Source: an uncultured Parabacteroides sp. (GTDB lineage: Bacteria; Bacteroidota; Bacteroidia; Bacteroidales; Tannerellaceae). Taken from it: a DNA stretch of 64,000 bases. The position numbers were made by a program, and so were the translations under genes. The notes under the pieces are model-generated. The model saw only the letters and a program-made list of their open reading frames with translations, ran no database searches and was not told the DNA's origin. Below, piece by piece: positions 26,484-34,298 of this stretch (the stretch's first letter is position 1; each line of letters opens with the position of its first letter). The stretch spans positions 1 to 64,000 of the forward strand of contig NZ_CABUOD010000012.1 in assembly GCF_902493135.1 (NCBI RefSeq). Direction: 5' to 3'.

Positions 26484-27791
26484 ATGAAGCAGGATATGAT
26501 CATTATTTTAGATCTGGGTAGCCACGAAAACACGGTGCTGGCCAGGGCGATCCGTGCATTGGGTGTCTATAGCGAAATCTATCCGCACGACATCACGGTT
26601 GAAGAACTCAAAGCGCTTCCGAATGTAAAAGGCATCATCATCAACGGTGGTCCTAACAATGTGATCGACGGCGTTGCCATCGACGTGAACCCGGAAATCT
26701 ATTCGGTTGGAATCCCGGTTATGGCCGCCGGCCACGACAAGGCTCTTTGCGAAGTGAAATTAGACGAGTTCACAAACGACGTTGAAGCCATCAAAAATGC
26801 AGTAAAGTCATTCGTGTTCGACACCTGCAAAGCCGAAGCGAACTGGAATATGACAAACTTCGTCAACGACCAGATCGAACTGGTAAGACGCCAGGTAGGC
26901 GATCGCAAGGTATTGTTGGCGCTTTCCGGCGGGGTCGATAGCTCGGTCGTTGCCGCATTGCTTCTGAAAGCCATCGGCGACAACCTGGTTTGCGTGCACG
27001 TCAACCACGGCCTGATGCGTAAAGGCGAATCGGAAGATGTCGTTGAAGTCTTCAAGAACCAGTTGAACGCAAACCTGATTTATAAAGACGTTACCGACCG
27101 TTTCTTAGATAAACTGGCAGGTGTCGCCGATCCGGAAGAAAAACGTAAGATCATCGGTGGCGAGTTCATCCGTGTCTTTGAAGAAGAGGCCCGCAAGTTG
27201 GACGGCATCGACTTCTTGGCGCAAGGTACTATCTATCCCGATATCGTGGAAAGCGGCACGAAGACAGCCAAGATGGTAAAATCTCACCATAACGTAGGCG
27301 GTCTGCCCGAAGATTTGAAATTCGAACTGGTCGAACCGTTACGCCAATTGTTCAAGGACGAAGTTCGCGCTTGCGGCCTCGAATTGGGTTTACCTTACGA
27401 AATGGTCTTCCGCCAGCCGTTCCCCGGCCCAGGTTTAGGAGTGCGTTGCTTAGGTGCTATCACACGCGACCGGTTGGAAGCGGTTCGCGAAGCGGATGCC
27501 ATCTTGCGTGAAGAATTCCGGAAAGCCGGATTGGACAAGAAGGTTTGGCAATATTTCACCGTTGTGCCCGACTTCAAATCCGTAGGCGTGCGCGACAATG
27601 CCCGTTCTTTCGACTGGCCTGTCATCATCCGTGCCGTCAATACGGTAGATGCCATGACGGCTACTATCGAGCCTGTCGATTGGCCTATCCTGATGAAGAT
27701 CACGGACCGTATCCTGAAGGAAGTTAAAAACGTCAACCGCGTTTGCTACGATATGTCTCCGAAACCCAATGCGACAATCGAATGGGAATAA
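26484..27791 (+). CDS. GMP synthase-like protein with degenerate, shortened glutaminase domain
   Basis: The 435-residue protein is homologous to GuaA over its whole length and ends KPNATIEWE. The ATP-pyrophosphatase PP-loop is intact (SGGVDS, 148-153), as is the C-terminal domain. The N-terminal glutaminase region is only about 115 residues instead of about 190. The position of the catalytic Cys reads PVMAAGHDK (79-86), and no HPE motif follows. It therefore cannot hydrolyse glutamine by the usual mechanism. It may use free ammonia, a partner glutaminase, or act on a different substrate. A strong AAGGAG Shine-Dalgarno lies 7 bases before the start, which is unusual in this phylum. Confidence 0.88.
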   Translation: MKQDMIIILDLGSHENTVLARAIRALGVYSEIYPHDITVEELKALPNVKGIIINGGPNNVIDGVAIDVNPEIYSVGIPVMAAGHDKALCEVKLDEFTNDVEAIKNAVKSFVFDTCKAEANWNMTNFVNDQIELVRRQVGDRKVLLALSGGVDSSVVAALLLKAIGDNLVCVHVNHGLMRKGESEDVVEVFKNQLNANLIYKDVTDRFLDKLAGVADPEEKRKIIGGEFIRVFEEEARKLDGIDFLAQGTIYPDIVESGTKTAKMVKSHHNVGGLPEDLKFELVEPLRQLFKDEVRACGLELGLPYEMVFRQPFPGPGLGVRCLGAITRDRLEAVREADAILREEFRKAGLDKKVWQYFTVVPDFKSVGVRDNARSFDWPVIIRAVNTVDAMTATIEPVDWPILMKITDRILKEVKNVNRVCYDMSPKPNATIEWE

Positions 27792-27837
27792 GATAAAAAA
27801 GGCCGTGCCGAACAAAGCATAGTTTTATGACAACAAA

Positions 27838-27896
27838 CCCTATGTATTAGCCCCCGTAACCCTATGGGTTAGGTGACGTAATGCATAGGGTTTTAC
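27838..27896. repeat. 22-bp-period repeat (CCCTATGGGTTAGG family)
   Basis: Units CCCTATGTATTAGC.. and CCCTATGGGTTAGG.. begin at 27838 and 27860, exactly 22 bases apart. A reversed half-unit (TGCATAGGGTTTT) follows at 27882. The ends form an inverted repeat (AAACCCTATG / CATAGGGTTT). It lies in the 222-base gap between the guaA-like gene and the convergent kinase-like gene; I see no other feature in that gap. Confidence 0.75.
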
Positions 27897-28013
27897 TTTA
27901 CAATACGCTTTGTACGGAAAAAGATAGTCAAACGTCCCATTTATCGCTTGATAATCTTGGCTACCCGGTTACTTGTCCGAACGAAATAGCATGCTTATAT
28001 GCCACATTAATAT

Positions 28014-28703
28014 TTATCCGTTATTTGAATACTTAGGAGATTGGCTTTTATAAACGGATAGATTCATTTCATCAGACTTATAAATAATCGTATCGATAAA
28101 ATACAGACCGCCATCTATCCCCACAAGCACATTATTGGGAGAGGCATCGAATATGTCGTACTCTCCATTCGTATAATACTCTCCATCCATTTCCGCATGG
28201 AATCCGAGTTTCAAAAATTCATTGTGAATTTCATCTTCTGTAGCTTCACGCCCAAAAATAACATACTTTTGAGCTAACAACGCACACACATTTCCTTCTC
28301 TATTCGTAGAAAACCCCATGAGCACATAGTTACAATCCGGAAATAACCTCTGTTGGGCTTTCAACCGAAAGAAAAAGGGAGAAAGATTATCATCCGAATA
28401 GCGAAAATCATTGAGTTTATATATAAACTGGCTATTCCCTTTTGACAAATAAACTTCATTCTCGGACCCCCGGTCCACAAAAGTTCCCAACTCATCCATT
28501 GAATCAACCCAACAGGCATTTTCAATGGCCCACTCTTTCAATCTTGCAATTTGGACTCCCTTGCAAGCCGTTGTTCCCGTAAGTGACTCAAGTGTTTCAA
28601 GCACTCCTCGTGCGAAAGTTTCAGCTTTTTCCAAGAGGCCATCGACTTGAGTTTCTCGATAGTTACTTTTTTGTGATATTCGTTGAGATAGACTTCCATT
28701 CAT
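28014..28703 (-). CDS. protein-kinase-fold protein resembling kinases of polyvalent mobile-element proteins
   Basis: This 229-residue protein has a glycine-loop-like segment (DRGSENEVYLS) and a Lys in a beta-strand (QFIYKLNDF). Towards the C-terminus, FDASPNNVLVGIDGGLYFIDT resembles a catalytic/metal pair (DxxxxN..D). This layout is what I associate with the small kinase domain of polyvalent proteins in phages and conjugative elements. Here it stands alone, with its own TATATTTG -7 element, and no mobile-element genes are adjacent. It may be a remnant or a domesticated copy. The kinase assignment is by motif pattern only. Confidence 0.6.
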   Translation of the reverse strand: MNGSLSQRISQKSNYRETQVDGLLEKAETFARGVLETLESLTGTTACKGVQIARLKEWAIENACWVDSMDELGTFVDRGSENEVYLSKGNSQFIYKLNDFRYSDDNLSPFFFRLKAQQRLFPDCNYVLMGFSTNREGNVCALLAQKYVIFGREATEDEIHNEFLKLGFHAEMDGEYYTNGEYDIFDASPNNVLVGIDGGLYFIDTIIYKSDEMNLSVYKSQSPKYSNNG

Positions 28704-28725
28704 TACACATTTATTGGTTTACCCA

Positions 28726-28733
28726 CAAATATA
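28726..28733 (-). promoter_or_regulatory. -7 element (TATATTTG) for the kinase-like gene
   Basis: The minus-strand TATATTTG lies 23 bases upstream of the start codon. Confidence 0.55.
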
Positions 28734-28816
28734 GAGATTTTCTCTTAATTCCAAAGGAAATGGATAAAAATAAAATACCCGATATCAATGCGACTTGCCT
28801 GCAAAGAAGCCTGCTT

Positions 28817-29389
28817 CTACCCGATCTTCCTGATCACCCGGCAAGGATTACCTACGGCGAGCGAATAGGCTGGAATATCTTTTGTCACCACGCTACCGGC
28901 TCCGATTACCACGTTATCACCAATTGTAACACCGGGGAGGATGATCACTCCGGCACCGATCCATACATTATCACCGATCGTGATCGGGTAAGCATATTCC
29001 AGTCCCTTGTTGCGATCGGATGCGTCCAAAGGATGTCCTGCCGTATAAATACCGACATTGGGTGCGATAAAAGCATTATCTCCTATACGGACCTTTGCCC
29101 CGTCCAGTATAACCAGATTGACATTCGCATAAAAGTTCTCCCCTACTTCTATGTTATACCCGTAGTCGCAGGCAAAAGGAGGTTCGATGATCAGGTTCTC
29201 CCCGGTCTTCCCCAAAAGTCTCTTCAGGAGTTCCATCCGTCCAGCCTGCTCGGAAGGACGCAAACAGTTATAATCATAAAGCAATTCTTTTGCACGCTCA
29301 CGATCCGCCAATATTTCAGGATCATAATTGGCATCGTACAACAGGCCGAGACGGCATTTTTCTTTTTCGGTCATTGTGTTTCTTATCAT
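28817..29389 (-). CDS. maa: maltose/galactoside O-acetyltransferase-like protein
   Basis: The 190-residue protein has the N-terminal Mac domain (MTEKEKCRLGLLYDANYDPEILADRERAKELL). A left-handed beta-helix of hexapeptide repeats follows (GDNAFIAPNVGIYTAGHPLDA..GDNVWIGAGVIILPGVTIGDNVVIGAGSVV). The His in TAGHPLD matches the catalytic His. It transfers acetyl from acetyl-CoA to sugars. The ATG at 29389 overlaps the rsmE stop codon (ATGA), which favours this start; a start five codons later is also possible. Confidence 0.9.
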   Translation of the reverse strand: MIRNTMTEKEKCRLGLLYDANYDPEILADRERAKELLYDYNCLRPSEQAGRMELLKRLLGKTGENLIIEPPFACDYGYNIEVGENFYANVNLVILDGAKVRIGDNAFIAPNVGIYTAGHPLDASDRNKGLEYAYPITIGDNVWIGAGVIILPGVTIGDNVVIGAGSVVTKDIPAYSLAVGNPCRVIRKIG

Positions 29390-30084
29390 TGATTCAACAC
29401 ATGTATCGTATGGCAAGCGACCAATGCCGCCGTTTCCGTACGCAAACGGCTTTCGCCTAATGAAATGGGTTCGAATCCCTGTTTTAGGGCAAGCGCTATT
29501 TCTTCGGGACTGAAATCTCCTTCCGGACCGATCAGGACGAGTGCGTTTTCACCCGGATGATACGTTTGTTTCAAGAGAGGTTTTACCCCTTCTTCGCAAT
29601 GGGCAATAAACTTACGACCGTCAAAAGGCTGGCTGACGAACGTACGGAAATCGGTCATTCCGTTTAGTTCCGGCAAAGTCGCTTTCTGTGATTGCTTCAT
29701 TGCGCTGACCAAGATCTTTTCCAAACGGGCAGGCTTAATCTCCTTCCGTTCGGAAAAACGGCAGTTCAGGCAAGTGATGGCATCGATACCGATCTCGGTC
29801 GCTTTCTCCGCAAACCACTCCATACGGTCCATATTCTTGGTCGGAGCCACTGCTATATGAAGATTGAAGTTCCATAAAGCAGGCTGTTCCCACTTTTCCA
29901 GGATATTCACTTCGCAATGTTTAGGATGGGCACGGCTGATTGCCGCTTTAAAAAAGGCACCTTTGCCATCCGTCAATAAGATCTCGTCGCCTTCAGTTAG
30001 TCTGAGTACACGAATACAATGCCCGGCCTCTTCTTCCGGAAGCTCCGGATTCACGGCTATATCCGGCGTATAAAATATCTGCAC
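29386..30084 (-). CDS. rsmE: 16S rRNA (uracil(1498)-N3)-methyltransferase
   Basis: The 232-residue protein has an N-terminal PUA-like domain and a SPOUT methyltransferase knot. The cofactor-binding signature ALVLIGPEGDFSPEEIALALKQGF is followed by SLGESRLRTETAALVA. It methylates U1498 of 16S rRNA. The stop codon overlaps the start of the acetyltransferase gene. Confidence 0.94.
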   Translation of the reverse strand: MQIFYTPDIAVNPELPEEEAGHCIRVLRLTEGDEILLTDGKGAFFKAAISRAHPKHCEVNILEKWEQPALWNFNLHIAVAPTKNMDRMEWFAEKATEIGIDAITCLNCRFSERKEIKPARLEKILVSAMKQSQKATLPELNGMTDFRTFVSQPFDGRKFIAHCEEGVKPLLKQTYHPGENALVLIGPEGDFSPEEIALALKQGFEPISLGESRLRTETAALVACHTIHVLNQ

Positions 30085-30133
30085 TTGAATAAATTAAAAG
30101 TTGAAAATTAAAAATTAAAAGATTTCCCCATTG

Positions 30134-31456
30134 TCAATTGACAATCAACATCATTCCTATAATCGTAGCCGAAAGTACCGATACCAACGCACCGCCAATC
30201 ATAGCCGGAAAACCGAAACGGGTGATCAGTTCCCTCTTTTCGGGAGCCAGCACGCCCATTCCTCCCAGCAAGATGCCGATAGACGAGATATTGGCAAAAC
30301 CACATAAGATATAGGTAGACATTAAAATAGATTTCTGAGACATGAACAAACCGGCATCTTTCCATTCCTGTAGCTGGAAATAAGCCACAAACTCGTTTAA
30401 AATGGTTTTCTGTCCCAACAAGGAACCGACCAGCATCACATCCTGATAAGGGACACCGATCAGCCACATAAAAGGAGATAGGATCCCCCCCAATATAAAC
30501 TGGAACGTCAATCCCTGGGCCTTCCCGTCCGTAACGGAAACGATCCAGCCATTCAGCCCGGTATAGCGTCCGATCACACCCTCCAGGATATAATTGGCAA
30601 GTGCGACCATCGCTATGAATACAAGCAACATCGCCGCGATATTCACCATCAGGCGTACACCGGTCGACGTTCCGGCCGCCAATGCGTCCAAGGCAGTGGA
30701 ATGCTGTCCGATCTTCTCCATCTTCACCAAGCGGTCGTCGACCTTTTCTGTCTGCGGACAAAGGATTTTAGCCAGGACGATAGAACCCGGAGCCGCCATC
30801 AGCGACGCCGAGAGCAAATGCTTCGCAAACAAAACCCTCGACACGGGATCACCTCCCGCTAACATGCCGATATAAGTTCCCATCACCGTTCCGGCTATCG
30901 TCCCCATCCCGGAAACCATCACCAGGAATATTTCCGACCGGTTCATCGCCGGCAGATAATTCTTGATCAAAACAGGCGATTCCGTCATTCCCATAAACAC
31001 ATTGCCGGACGTGACCAGTCCTTCCGCTCCGGAAATATTCATGAACCGCCGCAGCACCCAGGAAAACCCGCCCACTACGCGCTGGATAATCCCCCAGTAA
31101 TAAAACAGAGAAACCAGGGCAGAGAAGAAAATCACCACAGGAAGCGAGTTCAACAAAAAGATAAACCCTTCACTTTTGGTTACCAGCGGCCCCAAAAGAA
31201 AAGCGACCCCGGACTGGGTAAAATCCATCAACTTGATAAAAGCCTTTCCCATCCATTCCAGGACGATCCCGACTACCGGAACATACAACACGGCAAGGGC
31301 AAAGACAAACTGCATAAACAATCCGCCCCCCACCAGTTTCCAATCGACCCGTTTCCGGTCGTAGCTCATCAGGTAAGCCACCCCCAAAACAGTAGCAATA
31401 CCCAGAATACCACGTAAAAAAGATTCAAGACTAAAACCAAGTTGTTGTTCCATCAT
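30134..31456 (-). CDS. nupC: concentrative nucleoside transporter (NupC/CNT family)
   Basis: This 440-residue polytopic membrane protein contains the CNT segments GMTESPVLIKNYLPAMNRSEIFLVMVSGMGTIAGTVMGTY and QKTILNEFVAYFQL. It imports nucleosides with Na+ or H+. Its ATG overlaps the stop codon of the upstream bifunctional-nuclease gene (ATGA), which suggests coupling. The gap to rsmE holds a short AATTGTCAATTGACAATT-type repeat. Confidence 0.93.
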   Translation of the reverse strand: MMEQQLGFSLESFLRGILGIATVLGVAYLMSYDRKRVDWKLVGGGLFMQFVFALAVLYVPVVGIVLEWMGKAFIKLMDFTQSGVAFLLGPLVTKSEGFIFLLNSLPVVIFFSALVSLFYYWGIIQRVVGGFSWVLRRFMNISGAEGLVTSGNVFMGMTESPVLIKNYLPAMNRSEIFLVMVSGMGTIAGTVMGTYIGMLAGGDPVSRVLFAKHLLSASLMAAPGSIVLAKILCPQTEKVDDRLVKMEKIGQHSTALDALAAGTSTGVRLMVNIAAMLLVFIAMVALANYILEGVIGRYTGLNGWIVSVTDGKAQGLTFQFILGGILSPFMWLIGVPYQDVMLVGSLLGQKTILNEFVAYFQLQEWKDAGLFMSQKSILMSTYILCGFANISSIGILLGGMGVLAPEKRELITRFGFPAMIGGALVSVLSATIIGMMLIVN

Positions 31457-32085
31457 CTGGCCCCGCCCTCCTCTTCACGGCGTCGTATTTCATCCTTGTA
31501 CATCTTTGCATACTCGTAATTCTCGTCGGAGATCGCATCGTCCAAACGGTCCGACAATTCATCGGCATCCAAAAGAGAGAGCCACTTCTTCAATTGAGCT
31601 TCATCTTGTATTTCTTCCGGCTCCATAGCCAGAATGGAATCATCACTATCCTTATCGGCCTCTTCCGTTGCATCTTCAAGCACGACTCCACATCCGCGGA
31701 CGATCTCGAGTGTCGTATAGATATCGCATTTCACGCGCAAAGCAATGGCGATAGCATCGGAAGTACGTGAATCCAAGCGGATCTGTTTTATTCCATCCTC
31801 AAAAAGCAGTTCGGAATAAAACACGCCATCTTCAAACTTATAGATGAAAACCTCACACAAACGAACACCGAATGCCTGTGCAAAGGTAGCAAACAAATCA
31901 TGCGTCAAAGGGCGAGGAGGCGTGATGCGTTCCAAAGCGATCGCGATTGACTGGGCTTCCGACGTTCCGACAATGATAGGTATGCGGCGAACGCCATCTT
32001 CTTCTGCCAGGATCAAGGCATAAGCGCCAGACTGTATCTGACTGTTCGTTAAACCCTGCACCCGTAGTTTTATTCTTGTATCCAC
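31453..32085 (-). CDS. bifunctional nuclease (DUF151) domain protein with C-terminal UvrB/C-like motif
   Basis: The protein is 210 residues if started at the GTG at 32085 (VDTRIKLRVQGLTNSQ); a TTG seven codons earlier lies almost on the predicted transcription start. The DUF151/BFN domain spans about 1-135 (LILAEEDGVRRIPIIVGTSEAQSIAIAL). A UVR-like helical pair at the end (LSDRLDDAISDENYEYAKMYKDEIRRRE) follows an acidic linker. The domain has been linked to DNase/RNase activity in other organisms. It is translationally coupled to nupC. Confidence 0.88.
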   Translation of the reverse strand: MDTRIKLRVQGLTNSQIQSGAYALILAEEDGVRRIPIIVGTSEAQSIAIALERITPPRPLTHDLFATFAQAFGVRLCEVFIYKFEDGVFYSELLFEDGIKQIRLDSRTSDAIAIALRVKCDIYTTLEIVRGCGVVLEDATEEADKDSDDSILAMEPEEIQDEAQLKKWLSLLDADELSDRLDDAISDENYEYAKMYKDEIRRREEEGGAR

Positions 32086-32110
32086 ACTATTTAGTTTTTT
32101 AGTCAATACA

Positions 32111-32118
32111 CAAAAGTA
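32111..32118 (-). promoter_or_regulatory. -7 element (TACTTTTG) for the DUF151-nupC pair
   Basis: The minus-strand TACTTTTG lies 25 bases upstream of the GTG start, which supports that start. Confidence 0.6.
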
Positions 32119-32172
32119 ATATTATTTCGGAATCTTAAAAACTTTCGAAAGGAAAGAAAAGTACAAAGGGAC

Positions 32173-32258
32173 TAAAAAAAGAAAAGGTTGTCATCACGAC
32201 AACCAATCTTCATTGCTAACCTTAAATCTAATACCATGAAAAACACAGTGCAAATATA
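32173..32258 (-). ncRNA. predicted small transcript with own promoter and intrinsic terminator (possible sRNA or leader peptide)
   Basis: On the minus strand a TATATTTG -7 element (32258-32251) is followed about 45 bases later by a GGTTGTC-GTGAT-GACAACC hairpin (32204-32186) and a T-rich tract (TTTTCTTTTTTT, to 32173). This would give a discrete RNA of roughly 70 nt. A 21-codon reading frame (MVLDLRLAMKIGCRDDNLFFF) begins near the 5' end, runs through the hairpin and ends in the U-tract, as in attenuators. It lies between the M48 gene and the separate promoter of the DUF151 gene. Whether it is an sRNA, a peptide or only the M48 terminator is inference. Confidence 0.5.
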
Positions 32259-32355
32259 CGAGTTTTATGTTATTCAGCATAGTTTTACGGCAGAACATTT
32301 AAGTTTTTAGCATTATTTTAACCTGCAAATCTCCTGTTTAAAGGTGGTTAACAGT

Positions 32356-33156
32356 TTATTGCTGATTCTTTGTGTACTCATCCGCTTTTTCTTTCATCCT
32401 TTCGACACGTTTCTGTGTTTCGGGATGGCTCGAAAACAACTGGCGGAACTTGGATGACTTGGGAGCTTCCGCACTTAGTTCCAAGAGCTTGTTAAGCGAA
32501 TTATACATACTATAAGGATCGATACCGTTCGCGATGCTGAACTCAAAGCCGTAATCGTCCGCCGCATTCTCCTGCTTTTGCGAATACTGTGCACCGGCAA
32601 GCGTTTCGGCCAGGCTCCCCAATTGCGAATCGGTCAGCTTGGCAGCCGTATTGTTGGCAGCCCCGACAGCATTCTTGGCGGCCGAAGTCAGATAAGCCTG
32701 CTTCATGGCGTCTTTCGAATCCGTATGTAAAACATGACCGATCTCATGACCGATAACGGCCAGCACTTCATTATCATCCATAATCTTCATCAAGCCTCCA
32801 CAAACACGAACGCTTCCGTCGCCGCAAGCAAACGCGTTCACGTCGATCACATTATACACCTTAAAATTCAGATCGAGACCTTCGACCTTGATATCTTTCG
32901 TCAGATTTGCCAAACGCTGTCCCATCTCCGTTTCCAGTCCGGCAACCTCATTATGCGTATCCATCCATTGGATATACTCGCGAGCCATGGCAGCCACGTC
33001 CTCGTCCGACAAAGTCACCGCTTTTGCCGCATCGGATGCTGCATTCACTAATTTTTTAGTATTGATGGATTTACCTCCGATTTTAAACTGAGCCGAAGCA
33101 TTCAGGCTGACTCCGGCAACCAAAGCCATTGATAATAAAATAGTCCTTACTTTCAT
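32356..33156 (-). CDS. M48-family metallopeptidase
   Basis: The 266-residue protein has a signal peptide (..VAGVSLNASAQF). It carries the zinc motif HExxH in AVIGHEIGHVLHTD and a third ligand Glu in ENAADDYGFEFS. This is the layout of YcaL/LoiP-like periplasmic M48 proteases involved in envelope quality control. It starts 8 bases after the thioredoxin-like lipoprotein gene, so the two are likely co-transcribed. Confidence 0.93.
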   Translation of the reverse strand: MKVRTILLSMALVAGVSLNASAQFKIGGKSINTKKLVNAASDAAKAVTLSDEDVAAMAREYIQWMDTHNEVAGLETEMGQRLANLTKDIKVEGLDLNFKVYNVIDVNAFACGDGSVRVCGGLMKIMDDNEVLAVIGHEIGHVLHTDSKDAMKQAYLTSAAKNAVGAANNTAAKLTDSQLGSLAETLAGAQYSQKQENAADDYGFEFSIANGIDPYSMYNSLNKLLELSAEAPKSSKFRQLFSSHPETQKRVERMKEKADEYTKNQQ

Positions 33157-33164
33157 ATCATTTG

Positions 33165-34085
33165 TTATTGTTTTAAATAATTCTCTACCTGATTGAATGT
33201 CACATCCTTCAACACCACCCTCTTATCCTTGTCCAGCAGATAAAGGGTAGGTATTGCCTTCAGATCATAAACCTCGTCATTTTTCAGACTCACCGTACTG
33301 TCATAAGAATTGATCCAGCTTGCAGGCATATAAGAAATATGGTTTTTCCAGGCCTCCAGGTCCTCGTCCGGATAAACGGCCAGGATCTTAAGCTTGTTAT
33401 TCTTGATCTGCTCCGTCACAAGCGGCGAAGCAGCGAGCCGGTCCGTAATTTCCTTACAGGCATGACAATCCGGATTATAGAAAAACAAGAGCAGATAATC
33501 GGCTTTCGTATGATACAAAGTTCCTTTCTTACCGTCCGCCAGCGTGTACGTGAAATCGGTTGCCGGTTCTCCCACCCTGTTTTTAAGAGCCAATTCGAGC
33601 AAATGAGCCGGACGTATCTTGCCGACCTCATCCAGGACCGGAGCTTCCAAAACAGCTTCCAGCACATAAATATACAAAGACTCATCCCTCATGGGAGAAT
33701 TCGGATCATAGAGATACTTTTCATACAAACCGGCAAAATAGGCAAACATAGTACTGTCTGCCGACGCTTTATGCATCATATCCTTAATAGAAGAAGCAGC
33801 CGCCTCTGCCGGGACATATTTCATCATATCGATATAGTTGGAAGTCGCCTGCTCCGTTATTTCCGGGAGATGGATCAAAGTCGTATCCGTAAAATCGAAC
33901 TTATCCCAATAATGTTTTACCAGGTAAGCGGCGCGTTCCTCCGGTTCCGTAATGACACTGGGGACAGAAACCATTTGAAAAACACGCTCTTTCGTGTTTT
34001 CTGCTTCCGTTTTCTTCGTCTGTTGGCCGTTGCAGGCGCTAAAGATCAATGTAAAAAATAATAGGCAAAGCATTCTTATCCTCAT
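33165..34085 (-). CDS. thioredoxin-fold lipoprotein (DUF5106-like plus TlpA-like domain)
   Basis: This 306-residue lipoprotein has signal MRIRMLCLLFFTLIFSAC. An N-terminal helical domain (about 50-175, YLVKHYWDKFDFTDTTL) resembles DUF5106. The C-terminal thioredoxin fold has a CxxC site in FFYNPDCHACKEITDRL and a cis-Pro region (LKAIPTLYLLD). It probably acts in periplasmic thiol-disulfide exchange. A TATCTTTG -7 element (34108-34115) precedes it. Confidence 0.88.
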   Translation of the reverse strand: MRIRMLCLLFFTLIFSACNGQQTKKTEAENTKERVFQMVSVPSVITEPEERAAYLVKHYWDKFDFTDTTLIHLPEITEQATSNYIDMMKYVPAEAAASSIKDMMHKASADSTMFAYFAGLYEKYLYDPNSPMRDESLYIYVLEAVLEAPVLDEVGKIRPAHLLELALKNRVGEPATDFTYTLADGKKGTLYHTKADYLLLFFYNPDCHACKEITDRLAASPLVTEQIKNNKLKILAVYPDEDLEAWKNHISYMPASWINSYDSTVSLKNDEVYDLKAIPTLYLLDKDKRVVLKDVTFNQVENYLKQ

Positions 34086-34107
34086 AGTATCTTGTTTTTA
34101 TTCGTTG

Positions 34108-34115
34108 CAAAGATA
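34108..34115 (-). promoter_or_regulatory. -7 element (TATCTTTG) for the thioredoxin-like/M48 pair
   Basis: The minus-strand TATCTTTG lies 22 bases upstream of the start codon. Confidence 0.6.
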
Positions 34116-34174
34116 TGATTTATCAACAATTAAAAAACCGGAGGAACAAATAATTAACGATCTCATCCATAAAA

Positions 34175-34245
34175 GTAAGAGGTTATCCGAAAACCGGCGG
34201 GCTCATTCAGAAAAAAATGCCGGTGCTCTATAGATAACCTCTTAC
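34175..34245. terminator. long two-stage hairpin after the porE-like gene
   Basis: GTAAGAGGTTATC (34175-34187) pairs perfectly with GATAACCTCTTAC (34233-34245). Inside it ACCGGC (34193-34198) pairs with GCCGGT (34219-34224). On the minus strand the stem is followed by TTTTATGG, so it may act as the terminator of the porE-like gene. Its size and nesting are larger than needed for that. Confidence 0.55.
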
Positions 34246-34298
34246 AGGCTACAGGTTGAAATTCGAGGTCCTTATATCTTTTTACCTTAATTGATAAA

